DNA of 64,000 nucleotides. It comes from Mycobacterium dioxanotrophicus. Lineage in GTDB: Bacteria > Actinomycetota > Actinomycetes > Mycobacteriales > Mycobacteriaceae. Below, piece after piece: positions 45,977-55,245 of this stretch. Every line of letters begins with the position of its first letter. The stretch's first letter is position 1. The position numbers were made by a program, and so were the translations under genes. Where the stretch lies: positions 3,844,001-3,908,000 of the forward strand of contig NZ_CP020809.1 of the NCBI RefSeq assembly GCF_002157835.1, read 5' to 3'. A model generated the notes under the pieces. It worked only from the letters and a program-made list of their open reading frames with translations. It had not been told where the DNA came from and did not search any database.

Positions 45977-46693
45977 ATGCAGACGCGCCCACGCTTCGCT
46001 GTCCAATCCTTGCTCGCAATCCTTTTCGCCGCGGTCGCATTGATCGCCGGATGTTCTGGCAAATCCGCGGACAAATCCAACGAACCGTTGCCGGACGGGG
46101 CCACCCTGATCCAGGAGTCCACCACGACCACGAAGGGCCAGCAGAGCGTTCACCTGCAGCTGACCACGCAGGGCACCGTCAGCGGGCTGCCGATCCAGAA
46201 GCTCGACGGCGACCTCACCAATTCCCCGGCGGTCGCCGCCCAGGGCACGGCCGACGTCACCGTGGCCGGCCAGAAGATCAGCGACGCCAAGTTCGCGGTC
46301 GTCGACAACGATCTGTGGGCGGCGCTGACCCCCGGTGATCCGCTGTCGAACTGGGGCCCGGCGGCCAACATCTACGACATCGCGGCCATCCTCAGCCCTG
46401 ACAAGGGCCTGGCCAACATCCTCGCCAACTTCACCGACCCCAAGGCCGAGGGCCGCGAGACCATCGGCGGCGTCGACACCGTGCGAGTCACCGGCCAGGT
46501 CTCGGCCGACGCGGTCAATGCGATCGCCCCGTCGATCAAGGCCACCGCGCCGGTCCCGGCCGTGGCGTGGATCAAGTCCGACGGCGACCACGCGCTGATG
46601 CAGGCCAAGCTGACCCCGAGTGAGGGCAACAGCGTCACCATGACGCTGTCCGACTGGGGCAAGCAGGTCACCGTCGCCAAGCCCGCGGGCTGA
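45977..46693 (+). CDS. lprG: LprG, lipid-binding lipoprotein
   Basis: The 238-residue lipoprotein carries triacylated glycolipids in the envelope. The lipobox is visible in [20 protein letters not shown]. The mature half-barrel includes [20 protein letters not shown], then [15 protein letters not shown], and [19 protein letters not shown]. It matches Rv1411c. TGATG joins it to the P55 gene, and lprG and P55 are known to work together in lipid transport and drug tolerance. Confidence 0.94.
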   Translation: MQTRPRFAVQSLLAILFAAVALIAGCSGKSADKSNEPLPDGATLIQESTTTTKGQQSVHLQLTTQGTVSGLPIQKLDGDLTNSPAVAAQGTADVTVAGQKISDAKFAVVDNDLWAALTPGDPLSNWGPAANIYDIAAILSPDKGLANILANFTDPKAEGRETIGGVDTVRVTGQVSADAVNAIAPSIKATAPVPAVAWIKSDGDHALMQAKLTPSEGNSVTMTLSDWGKQVTVAKPAG

Positions 46694-48315
46694 TGCCGAT
46701 GCCCCGGACATCAAGCCGCGGAATCGCGATCAGCGCAGGCAGCCTCGCCGTGCTGCTCGGCGCCCTCGACACCTATGTCGTGATCACGATCATCGTCGAC
46801 ATCATGAAAGACGTCGGGATCGCGGTCAATCAGATCCAACGGGTCACCCCGATCATCACGGGCTACCTGCTGGGCTATATCGCCGCGATGCCGCTGTTGG
46901 GCCGCGCGTCGGACCGGTTCGGCCGCAAGATGCTGATCCAGGTGGGCCTGGCCGGTTTTGCGGTCGGCTCGGTCGTGACCGCGCTGTCCACCGACGTGAC
47001 CGTGCTGGTCATCGGCCGGCTCATCCAGGGCTCGGCCAGTGGCGCCCTGCTTCCCGTGACGCTGGCGCTGGCGGCCGATCTGTGGTCCGCACGTAACCGC
47101 GCCGGCGTGCTGGGCGGGGTGGGTGCGGCGCAGGAATTGGGCGCGGTGCTCGGCCCGATGTACGGCATCGCGCTGGTGTGGCTGTTCAACCACTGGCAGG
47201 CGGTCTTCTGGGTCAACGTGCCGCTGGCTCTCATCGCGATGGTGATGATCCACTTCAGCCTGCCGCCGAAGGACAAGGATCAGGCGCCCGAGAAGGTCGA
47301 CGTCGTTGGCGGCGTGCTGCTCGCGATCGCGCTCGGGCTCACGGTCGTAGGGCTTTACAACCCGGAACCCGACGGCAAGCACGTGCTGCCGTCCTGGGGT
47401 GTTCCGGTGCTCATCGGCGCTGCCGTGGCGACGGTCGCCTTCTTCGCGTGGGAGAAGGTGGCCCGGACGCGGCTGATCGATCCCGCGGGCGTGCACTTCC
47501 GGCCGTTCCTGGCGGCCCTGGCCGCGTCCCTGTGCGCGGGCGCGGCGCTGATGGTCACCCTGGTCAATGTCGAACTGTTCGGCCAGGGCGTGCTGGGCCA
47601 GGATCAGAACCACTCGGCGTTCCTGCTGCTGCGTTTCCTGATCGCACTGCCGATCGGCGCGCTCATCGGCGGCTGGTTGGCCACCAAGCTGGGCGACCGA
47701 CTCATGGTGTTCGCCGGTCTGCTGATCGCGGCGGGCGGTTTCGTCCTGGTCTCGCACTGGTCGGTCAACGTTCTGGCCGACCGGCACAACCTGGGCCTGT
47801 TCACTCTGCCGGTGCTCGATACCGACCTGGCGATCGTGGGTCTCGGTCTGGGTGTCGTGATCGGCCCGCTGACCTCGGCGGCGCTGCGGGCCGTCCCCTC
47901 CGCCGAGCACGGCATCGCGTCGGCGGCCGTGGTGGTTTCCCGCATGATCGGCATGCTGATCGGCATCGCGGCGCTGGGGGCCTGGGGCTTCTACCGGTTC
48001 AATCAGCACCTGGCGACGCTCGCCGTCGCGCATGCCAACCCGAACATGTCCCTCGTCGAGCGCCTGACCGCGCAAGCGGCCCGCTACCGCGAGGCGTACG
48101 TGATGATGTACGGCGACATCTTCCTCAGCGCGGCAATCGTATGTGTCATCGGTGCGCTGGTCGGTCTGCTCATCGCGGGGCGGCATGAGCACGCCGAGGA
48201 GATCCCCGCCGAGGGATCCGAGGATGCCGATGATGCCGCGACCGAGCTGACCAGCGCACCGACTCCGGTGACCAACGGGCCGGCCGACCACCCGGGCCGG
48301 CACCGCAGTCAGTAG
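46693..48315 (+). CDS. P55, major facilitator efflux pump
   Basis: The 540-residue MFS protein has 14 predicted helices, of DHA2 type. Conserved points are [20 protein letters not shown] in helix 1 (acidic D), [20 protein letters not shown] in the loop 2-3, and [20 protein letters not shown] in helix 4. The hydrophilic C-terminal tail ends in about 45 acidic and Pro/Thr residues. Rv1410c (P55) is the orthologue. Start ATG 46693 overlaps the lprG stop. Confidence 0.93.
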   Translation: MPMPRTSSRGIAISAGSLAVLLGALDTYVVITIIVDIMKDVGIAVNQIQRVTPIITGYLLGYIAAMPLLGRASDRFGRKMLIQVGLAGFAVGSVVTALSTDVTVLVIGRLIQGSASGALLPVTLALAADLWSARNRAGVLGGVGAAQELGAVLGPMYGIALVWLFNHWQAVFWVNVPLALIAMVMIHFSLPPKDKDQAPEKVDVVGGVLLAIALGLTVVGLYNPEPDGKHVLPSWGVPVLIGAAVATVAFFAWEKVARTRLIDPAGVHFRPFLAALAASLCAGAALMVTLVNVELFGQGVLGQDQNHSAFLLLRFLIALPIGALIGGWLATKLGDRLMVFAGLLIAAGGFVLVSHWSVNVLADRHNLGLFTLPVLDTDLAIVGLGLGVVIGPLTSAALRAVPSAEHGIASAAVVVSRMIGMLIGIAALGAWGFYRFNQHLATLAVAHANPNMSLVERLTAQAARYREAYVMMYGDIFLSAAIVCVIGALVGLLIAGRHEHAEEIPAEGSEDADDAATELTSAPTPVTNGPADHPGRHRSQ

Positions 48316-48316
48316 G

Positions 48317-48484
48317 TCAGCAACGCTCGATGCCGGGCCGGATGCGCGGTGGTTCTTCACGGACCGCCGCGCGCCGGGCCGGGAGTACCCCACGTAGCTG
48401 GGCGCACACCAGGGCTTTGACGGTTCGCTGGGATATTCGTGGGTTCAGCGGGGAGGTACTGAGCCAGTCCTGCAGAGCGGTCAC
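48317..48484 (-). CDS. Putative small basic protein, 55 aa
   Basis: A GTG at 48484 has a good AAAGGA site about 8 nt upstream and opens a 55-residue frame (VTALQDWLSTSPLNPRIS, then QRTVKALVCAQLRGVLPARR). It converges on P55 with no gap between stops. It has 11 Arg and a single Lys and no signal or membrane segment. I do not recognise a family. The ribosome-binding site is the main support; the frame could still be chance. Confidence 0.4.
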   Translation of the reverse strand: MTALQDWLSTSPLNPRISQRTVKALVCAQLRGVLPARRAAVREEPPRIRPGIERC

Positions 48485-48660
48485 GCTCGTGTTCCTTTGC
48501 TCAAGTTCACCGGGCGCACGTTCGTCGGCGAAAGCGCTTTGGTACGAGTGTACCGAGACCGACCGACAACCGGCCGCCCCAGAACGCTCCTGCACCCCGT
48601 GAAATCGGCCCCTGGCCCCACTGCCGCTCGGTAATCTCCAGCCATGGCCGAGGCGTCGAC

Positions 48661-49710
48661 ATGCTGATGGCGGCACTGCGTGACCTGCAGTGGCGACGCC
48701 GACGCTTCGCCATCGCGGTCGTCGGCACCGGCCTGGTGTTCGCCATGACCCTGGTGCTGACGGGGTTGGCCAACGGCTTCCGCGTCGAGGCCCAGCGCAC
48801 CGTCGACGCGCTGGGTTTGGACGCGTTCATGATCAAGGCCGGCGCGGCGGGTCCGTTCCTGGGTTCGGCACCGATTCCGATGGCCGAAGTCCAACGGGCC
48901 GAACGCCTTCCGGGCGTCACGGCCGCGGTGCCGCTGGTGTACGGCAGCTCGACGATCCCCGACGGCTCGTCGCCGCGCAACGTCAACGTGTTCGGCGTGC
49001 CGGAGCGGGGCCCGGGCGCGCCCGCAGTGATCACCGGCCGCTCCCCCGCAGCGCCCGACGAGGTCGCCGCCTCGACGACCATGGGGCGCGACGTCGGCGC
49101 CGTCGTCGACATCGGCGCCCGGAGGCTGCGTGTCGTCGGCCTCGTCGACGATTCGACCGCCCTGGCCGGTCAGGCCAACGTCTACCTCACCGTCACCGGC
49201 GCGCAGCAGCTGCTGTTCTCCGGGCAACCATTGATCTCGTCGATCGGCTTGCGGGGCAAGCCCACCGGGGCGCTCGACGGCTACCGAGTGGTCGACCGCG
49301 GCGGCGCGGTGGACGACATGGTGCGGCCGCTGCGGGGCGCCAACCAGGCGATGACCCTGATGGCGGGGCTGTTGTGGGCCGTCGCCGCGATGATCGTCGG
49401 CTCGGTGGTCTACCTGTCCGCGCTCGAACGCACCCGTGATTTCGCGGTGTTCAAGGCGGTCGGGGTGGCCACCCGGTCGATCCTCGCCGGGCTCGCGATG
49501 CAGGCCGTTCTGGTGGCGGTGTTGGCGGCCCTGCTCGGCAGCGCCCTATCGATCGTGCTGGGCCCGTTGTTCCCGATGCGCTGCGACGTCCCGACAGTGG
49601 CCTTCACCGCGCTGCCGGTCATCGCGGTGGTGATCGGTCTGCTGGCCAGCATCGCCGGGCTGCGCCGCGCCGTCGGGGTCGACCCCGCACTCGCGTTCGG
49701 AGGGCCCTGA
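48661..49710 (+). CDS. FtsX/MacB-type ABC permease
   Basis: The 349-residue protein has one N-terminal helix (FAIAVVGTGLVFAMTLVLTG), then about 200 extracytoplasmic residues (GLDAFMIKAGAAGPFLGS to DGYRVVDRGGAVDD). Three C-terminal helices follow (LLWAVAAMIVGSVVYLSAL, then LAMQAVLVAVLAALLG, and ALPVIAVVIGLLASIAG). This four-helix layout is that of MacB/LolE-like mechanotransducing permeases, not solute importers. Similar genes in M. tuberculosis (Rv0072) are labelled glutamine transport, a name not supported by topology. It forms a pair with the ATPase 2 nt downstream. Confidence 0.85.
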   Translation: MLMAALRDLQWRRRRFAIAVVGTGLVFAMTLVLTGLANGFRVEAQRTVDALGLDAFMIKAGAAGPFLGSAPIPMAEVQRAERLPGVTAAVPLVYGSSTIPDGSSPRNVNVFGVPERGPGAPAVITGRSPAAPDEVAASTTMGRDVGAVVDIGARRLRVVGLVDDSTALAGQANVYLTVTGAQQLLFSGQPLISSIGLRGKPTGALDGYRVVDRGGAVDDMVRPLRGANQAMTLMAGLLWAVAAMIVGSVVYLSALERTRDFAVFKAVGVATRSILAGLAMQAVLVAVLAALLGSALSIVLGPLFPMRCDVPTVAFTALPVIAVVIGLLASIAGLRRAVGVDPALAFGGP

Positions 49711-49712
49711 CC

Positions 49713-50705
49713 GTGTCCGATCTGCGTATCAAGGATCTCGTCGTCGAATACTCCAGCGGCGACTACGCCGTGCGGCCCATCGACGGCCTTGACCTCGGGG
49801 TCGAGGCCGGGTCGTTAGCAATTCTGTTGGGCCCCAGCGGATGTGGCAAGACCACCCTGCTGTCGTGCCTCGGCGGGATCCTCAAACCGGCGGCCGGACG
49901 CATCGAGTTCGGCGATGTCGACGTGACGGCGCTGGGCGGCCGGGAGCTCTCCGCGTATCGACGCGACACGGTCGGCATCGTCTTCCAGGCGTTCAACCTC
50001 GTGCCCAGTCTGACCGCGCTGGAGAACGTGATGGTGCCGATGCACGCCGCGGGGATGTTCCGGCAGGACGCGCGCCGGCGCGCCGAGGAGCTGCTCGCCC
50101 GGGTCGGCCTCGAACACCGGATGCGCCACCGCCCAGGCGATTTGAGTGGCGGGCAGCAGCAGCGGGTCGCGGTGGCACGGGCCATCGCGCTGGACCCGCC
50201 GCTCATCCTGGCCGACGAGCCCACCGCCCACCTGGACTTCATCCAGGTCGAGGAGGTACTGCGGCTGATCCGCGAACTCGCCGAGGACGAGCGCGTTGTG
50301 GTCGTCGCCACACACGACACGCGCATCCTGCCACTGGCCGACCAGGTGGTCGAGTTGGTGCCGCACGCGACCGAGGCCCACGAGGGGCCCGAAACGGTGC
50401 GGCTGCGGGCCGGCGACGTGTTGTTCGCCCAGGGCACGATGGGTGACCTGATCTACGTGGTGACCGCCGGTGAGATTTCCATCTCCCGCGAATTGGCAAC
50501 CGGCGGAGAGGAAATGGTCAGAATCTCCACACCGGGCGATTACTTCGGTGAAATGGGTCCGCTGTTCGGGCTGCCCCGGTCGGCCACCGCTCGGGCCCGC
50601 ACCGACGCCACCGTCGTGGGCTACACCGTGCAGACATTCCGGGAACGGCTCGGCCCCACCGGGGTGCGCAACCTCATCGAGCACCGGTCGCTGGACGACG
50701 AATAG
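49713..50705 (+). CDS. MacB/LolD-like ABC ATPase with C-terminal cyclic-nucleotide-type domain
   Basis: The 330-residue protein has an ABC domain (Walker A GPSGCGKTTLL, Q-loop VFQAFNLVPSLTALEN, signature LSGGQQQRVAVARA, Walker B LILADEPTAHLD) up to about residue 220. It is followed by a domain of the CRP/cNMP-binding fold (LRAGDVLFAQGTMGDLIYVV, then RISTPGDYFGEMGPLFGLPR, and SATARARTDATVVGYT). The phosphate cassette FGEMGPL..PRSATA looks intact, so cAMP or another nucleotide could tune the pump. The start is GTG 49713. The partner is the permease upstream. It resembles Rv0073. Confidence 0.88.
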   Translation: MSDLRIKDLVVEYSSGDYAVRPIDGLDLGVEAGSLAILLGPSGCGKTTLLSCLGGILKPAAGRIEFGDVDVTALGGRELSAYRRDTVGIVFQAFNLVPSLTALENVMVPMHAAGMFRQDARRRAEELLARVGLEHRMRHRPGDLSGGQQQRVAVARAIALDPPLILADEPTAHLDFIQVEEVLRLIRELAEDERVVVVATHDTRILPLADQVVELVPHATEAHEGPETVRLRAGDVLFAQGTMGDLIYVVTAGEISISRELATGGEEMVRISTPGDYFGEMGPLFGLPRSATARARTDATVVGYTVQTFRERLGPTGVRNLIEHRSLDDE

Positions 50706-50848
50706 ACCGACACGAGTTGAGGCCATCGCGGCGTCCGGCCTAGGGATGGCCGCAGAAAGCGACCTCTAGCCCGTCACCGGCGTCGACGGCCAGGTCCCCA
50801 ACGGCCGTCCGGGTCCGTGACCGTTATCACTGCGGCTCATTGACGCGG

Positions 50849-50877
50849 TTGACATCACACTCGATCAGGTCCACAAT
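50849..50877 (+). promoter_or_regulatory. Sigma-A-like promoter of the sugar operon
   Basis: TTGACA (50849-50854) is a perfect -35 box. A 17-nt spacer separates it from CACAAT (50872-50877), a 4-of-6 match to the -10 box. It precedes a palindrome at the expected start of transcription and the first gene by about 50 nt. The rest of the 222-bp gap upstream shows no other signal I recognise. Confidence 0.6.
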
Positions 50878-50878
50878 T

Positions 50879-50892
50879 TGATTATCCAATCA
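50879..50892. promoter_or_regulatory. Candidate operator of the sugar operon
   Basis: TGATT-ATCC-AATCA is a perfect inverted repeat immediately downstream of the -10 box in an AT-rich stretch that contrasts with its surroundings. It would overlap the transcription start. The SorC-type regulator encoded in the same operon is the obvious candidate binder. No second copy was noticed in the window. Confidence 0.5.
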
Positions 50893-50927
50893 TAGACGAT
50901 TATTTATTCACTCAACGGAGGCTCTCA

Positions 50928-51740
50928 ATGCCCGACACTGGCGACGCCACATCCCTGTTCCGCGGACATTTCTCCGGCCGGCGGGTCGCGGTCACCGGCT
51001 CAGCGCACGGCATCGGCCACACCATCGCTCGCGGGTTCGCCGAAAACGGCGCGTCGGTCTTCCTGATCGACCGGGACGAGCACGTCACCCAGGCCGTCGA
51101 GACGCTGTGCGCCGACGGATTCGACGCCCTCGGCGCGCAAGCCGACGTGACCGACGAGCACCAGATGGCCGCGGCATTCGACCAAATGGCCTCCACCTGG
51201 GGCAAATTGGACGTGCTGGTCAACAACGCAGGCATCATCACCATCAACGACCTGGAGAACACCAGCCTCGAGGACTTCGAACGGGTTCTGCGCGTCAACA
51301 CGACGGCAATGTTCATCGCCATAAGGGCAGCCGCTCCCCTGCTGCGGACCGCAGGCGGCGGCAGCATCCTCAATGCCGCCAGCGGCCAGGCCCGCCAAGG
51401 CTTCATCTACACACCGTCCTACGCGGCGAGCAAGTTCGGTGTACTTGGGCTGACCCAGTCCTTGGCCAAGGAGCTCGCCAAAGACAACATCCGGGTCAAC
51501 GCCTACTGCCCGGGCATCGTGCACACCGAGATGTGGGAGTACAACGACCGAGAGTGGGGTCGCCGCCTGGGCGACTACAAGCCGGGCGAATTGATCGCAG
51601 AATGGATCGCCGACATCCCGCTGGGCCGGCCTGCTAGCGAAACCGACGTCACGAATCTTGTTCTGTTCCTGGCTTCTTCAGCTGCTGAATACATCACCGG
51701 ACAAGCCGTCAACGTCGACGGCGGCATGTTCATGAGCTGA
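50928..51740 (+). CDS. Short-chain dehydrogenase, probably NAD-dependent polyol oxidoreductase
   Basis: The 270-residue SDR has the coenzyme motif TGSAHGIG at 23-30, Asp at the end of strand 2 (FLIDRD, favouring NAD), NNAG at 99-102, Ser152, and Tyr165/Lys169 in SYAASK. The C-terminus ITGQAVNVDGGMFMS is that of classical sugar-alcohol and diol dehydrogenases. GGAGG at 50917-50921 sits 6 nt before the ATG. It is the first gene of the accessory sugar operon, directly behind the promoter. It most likely oxidises an imported polyol to a ketose; the exact substrate is unknown. Confidence 0.88.
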   Translation: MPDTGDATSLFRGHFSGRRVAVTGSAHGIGHTIARGFAENGASVFLIDRDEHVTQAVETLCADGFDALGAQADVTDEHQMAAAFDQMASTWGKLDVLVNNAGIITINDLENTSLEDFERVLRVNTTAMFIAIRAAAPLLRTAGGGSILNAASGQARQGFIYTPSYAASKFGVLGLTQSLAKELAKDNIRVNAYCPGIVHTEMWEYNDREWGRRLGDYKPGELIAEWIADIPLGRPASETDVTNLVLFLASSAAEYITGQAVNVDGGMFMS

Positions 51741-51785
51741 CAGTTTCTGGTCCCCCACCCGCACAACCCCCGAATCGGAGACACC

Positions 51786-52784
51786 ATGACCAGCGCCATC
51801 GCCACGCCCCCGACGACCAGCCAGTCACCCCGCATCAAAGAGCTGACCAGCAGAGCTCTCGCCGGATCCGGCGGTGCGTTCGCCGGGCTTCTACTGCTGA
51901 TCGTCGCGCTTTCGGTCACCGCACCGAACTTCCTGTCCGCGCGCAACTTCACCAACATCGTCGATCAGGTGACGGTGTTGGGCATCCTGGCGCTGGGCGC
52001 GACGTTCGTCATCATCATCGGCGGCATCGACCTGTCGGTGGGTTCGGTCCTCGCTCTCTCCGGCATTGTGATGGGCTGGTTGTCCCATAACGCAGGCGTA
52101 CCACTGCCAGTCGCAATGCTGGCCGCAATCGTCGTCGGCGGCATCGCCGGCCTGATAAACGGCCTGGGCGTCACCATCTTCAAATTACCCGCGTTCATCG
52201 CGACCTTGGCGATGATGTCGGTGGCCCGGGGCCTGGCCAACCTGATCACCGACGGCCAGCAGATCGTCGGCTATCCCGAGTGGTTCTACAAGCTTTCCAC
52301 CGCAAGGTATTTCGGATTCATCAGTGTCACTGTCGCCGTGCTCGTCATCCTCTACATCGCCGGCTGGATGTTTCTCCGGTATCGCCGGGCGGGTCGCGCC
52401 CTGTATGCCATCGGCGGTGGCCCGGAGGTGGCCCGCCTCGCCGGTCTCAACGTCCGCCGAATCACCACCATGGTGTACGTCACCGCCGGCCTGATGGCGG
52501 GGGTCGGCGCGGTGGTCTTGTCCTCGCGCCTGGATGCCTCCGCCCCCAGCGCGGCAACGGGATACGAACTCGACGTCATCGCCGCAGTCGTGATCGGCGG
52601 GGCCAGCCTGATGGGCGGCACCGGACGAGTTACCGGCACGGTCATCGGTGTGCTCATCATCGGGGTGCTGCGCAACGGCCTGAACCTGCTCGGCGTATCC
52701 CCGTTCATTCAGCAGATCGTCATCGGCTGCGTCATCGCGATCGCTGTCGGAGCAGATGTGCTGCGGCGCAAGAACAATCGGTGA
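51786..52784 (+). CDS. Ribose-class ABC sugar transporter permease
   Basis: The 332-residue permease belongs to the RbsC/AraH (BPD-2) family. It has about 9-10 helices. Conserved segments are LGATFVIIIGGIDLSVGSVL near residue 75, AIVVGGIAGLINGLGVTIF, then LPAFIATLAMMSVARG, and VIGGASLMGGTGRVTG with VLRNGLNLLGVSPFIQQIV near the C-terminus. It pairs with the binding protein that follows by a 4-bp GTGA overlap. A hydrophilic N-terminus of about 35 residues precedes the first helix. Confidence 0.92.
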   Translation: MTSAIATPPTTSQSPRIKELTSRALAGSGGAFAGLLLLIVALSVTAPNFLSARNFTNIVDQVTVLGILALGATFVIIIGGIDLSVGSVLALSGIVMGWLSHNAGVPLPVAMLAAIVVGGIAGLINGLGVTIFKLPAFIATLAMMSVARGLANLITDGQQIVGYPEWFYKLSTARYFGFISVTVAVLVILYIAGWMFLRYRRAGRALYAIGGGPEVARLAGLNVRRITTMVYVTAGLMAGVGAVVLSSRLDASAPSAATGYELDVIAAVVIGGASLMGGTGRVTGTVIGVLIIGVLRNGLNLLGVSPFIQQIVIGCVIAIAVGADVLRRKNNR

Positions 52785-53737
52785 TCGCCATGACCCGACG
52801 CATCCTCGCCGCACTTGCCACGCTGATCGTGACACTGGCACTGTGCACCGGCTGCAAGACGTTGCTGAACAACAACAGTGACGGCCGTCCGACGATCGGC
52901 CTCGCAGTCGCCAACCAGCAAGCCGACTTCTTCAACATGATCCGGCAAGCCGTTCAGGCCGCCGCTGACGAGGCCGGATTCCGCGTTGTGGTGGCCGATG
53001 CCAAAGGCGACGGCGATACTCAAGTCAGCCAGGTGCAGAACTTCATCACCCAGAACGTGGACGCCATCATCTACATCCCGGCGGGCGCCACCGCCGCGAC
53101 CGTGCCGGTGCGCGATGCCAAGGCGGCAGGCATCCCGATCATCGCCGTCGACCGCAACCCGGCAGGCGCACCCGCCGACACCTTCATCGCCACCGACAGT
53201 GTCGCCGCGGCGAAGCAACTCGGCCAGTACGTAATCGACATCACCAACGGCAAGGCCAACATCGGCGTCATTCAGGGCCAGATCGGCACCACCCCTGAAC
53301 AGGCCCGCGACCAGGGTTTCAGCGAAGCACTCAAGACAGCACCGGGGATGCATGAAGTCGCCCGCCAGGCGTCCCAGCAGTGGTCACAGAGCGAAGGCTT
53401 CGACATCACCACCGACATGCTCCAGGCCCATCCCGACATCACAGTGCTGTTCGGTCGGGCGGACGCCCTGGCGCTGGGGGCGGCGTCCGCCGCACGCGCC
53501 GCCGGACGCCCGGACATCAAGGTCGTCGGATTCGACGGGGACATCGCCGGGCTCAAGGCGGTCAGCGATGGCCAGCTGGCCGCGACGATCACCCAGCCCA
53601 CGTTCGCGATCGGTCGACTGGCCGTGAAATCGGCGCGCGAGCTGATCGACAAGCAAGCAGTGCCCGCCGAACAGCTGCAAAAGGGCGTGCTGACGACCCG
53701 CGAGAATGCTGCCCACTTCCTCGAACAGCACCCCTGA
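52781..53737 (+). CDS. Ribose-class periplasmic sugar-binding lipoprotein
   Basis: The 318-residue protein is a peripla_BP_4 (RbsB-like) binding protein. The N-terminus is a lipoprotein signal (LAALATLIVTLALCTGCKTL); the likely acylated cysteine is that of CTGC, although the -3 residue is not the usual Leu. The mature part has GLAVANQQADFFNMIRQAVQ, then QVQNFITQNVDAIIYIPAGA, IIAVDRNPAGAP and VVGFDGDIAGLKAVSDGQLA. GTG 52781 overlaps the permease stop; ATG 52790 is an alternative start. It determines the sugar taken up by this operon. Confidence 0.92.
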   Translation: MIAMTRRILAALATLIVTLALCTGCKTLLNNNSDGRPTIGLAVANQQADFFNMIRQAVQAAADEAGFRVVVADAKGDGDTQVSQVQNFITQNVDAIIYIPAGATAATVPVRDAKAAGIPIIAVDRNPAGAPADTFIATDSVAAAKQLGQYVIDITNGKANIGVIQGQIGTTPEQARDQGFSEALKTAPGMHEVARQASQQWSQSEGFDITTDMLQAHPDITVLFGRADALALGAASAARAAGRPDIKVVGFDGDIAGLKAVSDGQLAATITQPTFAIGRLAVKSARELIDKQAVPAEQLQKGVLTTRENAAHFLEQHP

Positions 53738-53763
53738 ACCGACGAAAGTTTCTGGAGCACATC

Positions 53764-55245
53764 ATGACTGAGAAATCAACACTGGTGGTCACCGGAGTCG
53801 CCAAACACTACCCCGGCACCATCGCGCTCGACGGCGTCGACCTCACCGTCGGACCCGGCCAGGTCATCGCCCTGCTTGGGGAGAACGGCGCGGGCAAGTC
53901 GACCCTGTCGAGCATCATCGCCGGGTCCACGACACCGACTGCGGGCAGCATGACCTGGGGCGGACAGCCCTACGCGCCCACCTCGCCTCGAGATGCCATC
54001 GACGCGGGTATCGGCATGATCCATCAGGAGATGCGGCTGCTGCCGGAGCTCAGCGTCGCCGAGAACGTGATGGTCGGCCGGTGGCCCATGCGTGGGGGCC
54101 GGGTATCGCAGGCAGAGATGGCCCGCGAAGCCAAGAAACATCTCGACCGGCTCGGTTTCACCGGACGGATGAACCAGCTCGTCGGCGAACTGAGCGTGGC
54201 AGGCCAGCAACAGGTCGAGATCGCCAAGGCGCTCGCACTACGCGCACGACTACTGGTCCTCGACGAACCCACAGCTGCCCTGGGCCAGGACGAGACCGAT
54301 GCGCTTTTCGCCACCGTGGACGCGCTGCGCCAGGAAGGTGTCTCGTTCATCTACGTGAGCCACCGGCTCGCCGAGATCGCCCGGATCGCCGACCGCATCG
54401 TGGTCCTGCGCGACGGACACAAGATCAGCGAACACGCCAGCGGCCAGGTGCCACCAGACCAGCTGGTCCGCGAGATGGTGGGACGTCCGGTGGACCGCCT
54501 GTTTCCCGACACGGCCGACCCTTCGGACCGGGTGGTGCTCTCGGTTCGCGAACTATCCTCCCCCACAGGTCGATTCGTCGACATCTCGTTCGACGTGCAC
54601 GCCGGTGAGATCTTCGGTATCGCCGGTATCGTCGGCGCCGGAAGGACCGAGATCGTGCGCGCGATCGCTGGAGCAGACTCCTACTCCAGCGGTACCGTCA
54701 CCCTCGACGGCAGGACGGTCAAGCCCGGGTTGCGCGCGGCTATCGACGCCGGGATCGTCCTGGTCCCAGAAGACCGCAAACAGCAGGGTCTCATCGTCTC
54801 CGACACCATCGAGGACAACATCGCGCTGCCGAATCTCGACAGTGTGCAGCGCCAGGGTTGGGTCGCACCGAAAACCGTGCGCACATTGGGTATCGAAGTC
54901 GGTAAGCGTCTCGGCATCAAAGGCAGACCGGACAATCCGGTCTCGTCGCTGTCCGGCGGCAACCAACAAAAGGTCGTGCTCGGCAAATGGCTCCAGCGCA
55001 ATCCCCGCTTGGTCATCCTCGACGAGCCGACCCGCGGGATCGATGTCGGCGCCCGCTCGGCCATCTATGAACTCATCGCCGAGCTGACGAAAGCAGGTAC
55101 TGCCGTGATCGTGGTCAGCTCCGACCTCGACGAAATCCTCGGACTTTCCCACCGTGTCATGGTTCTGGCCCGGGGCCGCTGCCAAGGAATGCTCGACGGC
55201 GAAGGGCTCACCGGCCCCGCCGTGATGGAAATGGCGGTCCGCTGA
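53764..55245 (+). CDS. Ribose-class ABC sugar transporter ATPase (two fused nucleotide-binding domains)
   Basis: The 493-residue protein has two ABC domains like RbsA/XylG/AraG. Domain 1 has Walker A GENGAGKSTLSSII and Walker B LLVLDEPTAALGQDE with a degenerate signature LSVAGQQQVE. Domain 2 has a degenerate Walker A GIVGAGRTEIVRA and the canonical LSGGNQQKVVLGKWL and VILDEPTRGID. This asymmetry is standard for the family. A GGAG site precedes the ATG, 26 nt after the binding protein. Its stop overlaps the next gene (TGATG). Confidence 0.94.
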   Translation: MTEKSTLVVTGVAKHYPGTIALDGVDLTVGPGQVIALLGENGAGKSTLSSIIAGSTTPTAGSMTWGGQPYAPTSPRDAIDAGIGMIHQEMRLLPELSVAENVMVGRWPMRGGRVSQAEMAREAKKHLDRLGFTGRMNQLVGELSVAGQQQVEIAKALALRARLLVLDEPTAALGQDETDALFATVDALRQEGVSFIYVSHRLAEIARIADRIVVLRDGHKISEHASGQVPPDQLVREMVGRPVDRLFPDTADPSDRVVLSVRELSSPTGRFVDISFDVHAGEIFGIAGIVGAGRTEIVRAIAGADSYSSGTVTLDGRTVKPGLRAAIDAGIVLVPEDRKQQGLIVSDTIEDNIALPNLDSVQRQGWVAPKTVRTLGIEVGKRLGIKGRPDNPVSSLSGGNQQKVVLGKWLQRNPRLVILDEPTRGIDVGARSAIYELIAELTKAGTAVIVVSSDLDEILGLSHRVMVLARGRCQGMLDGEGLTGPAVMEMAVR

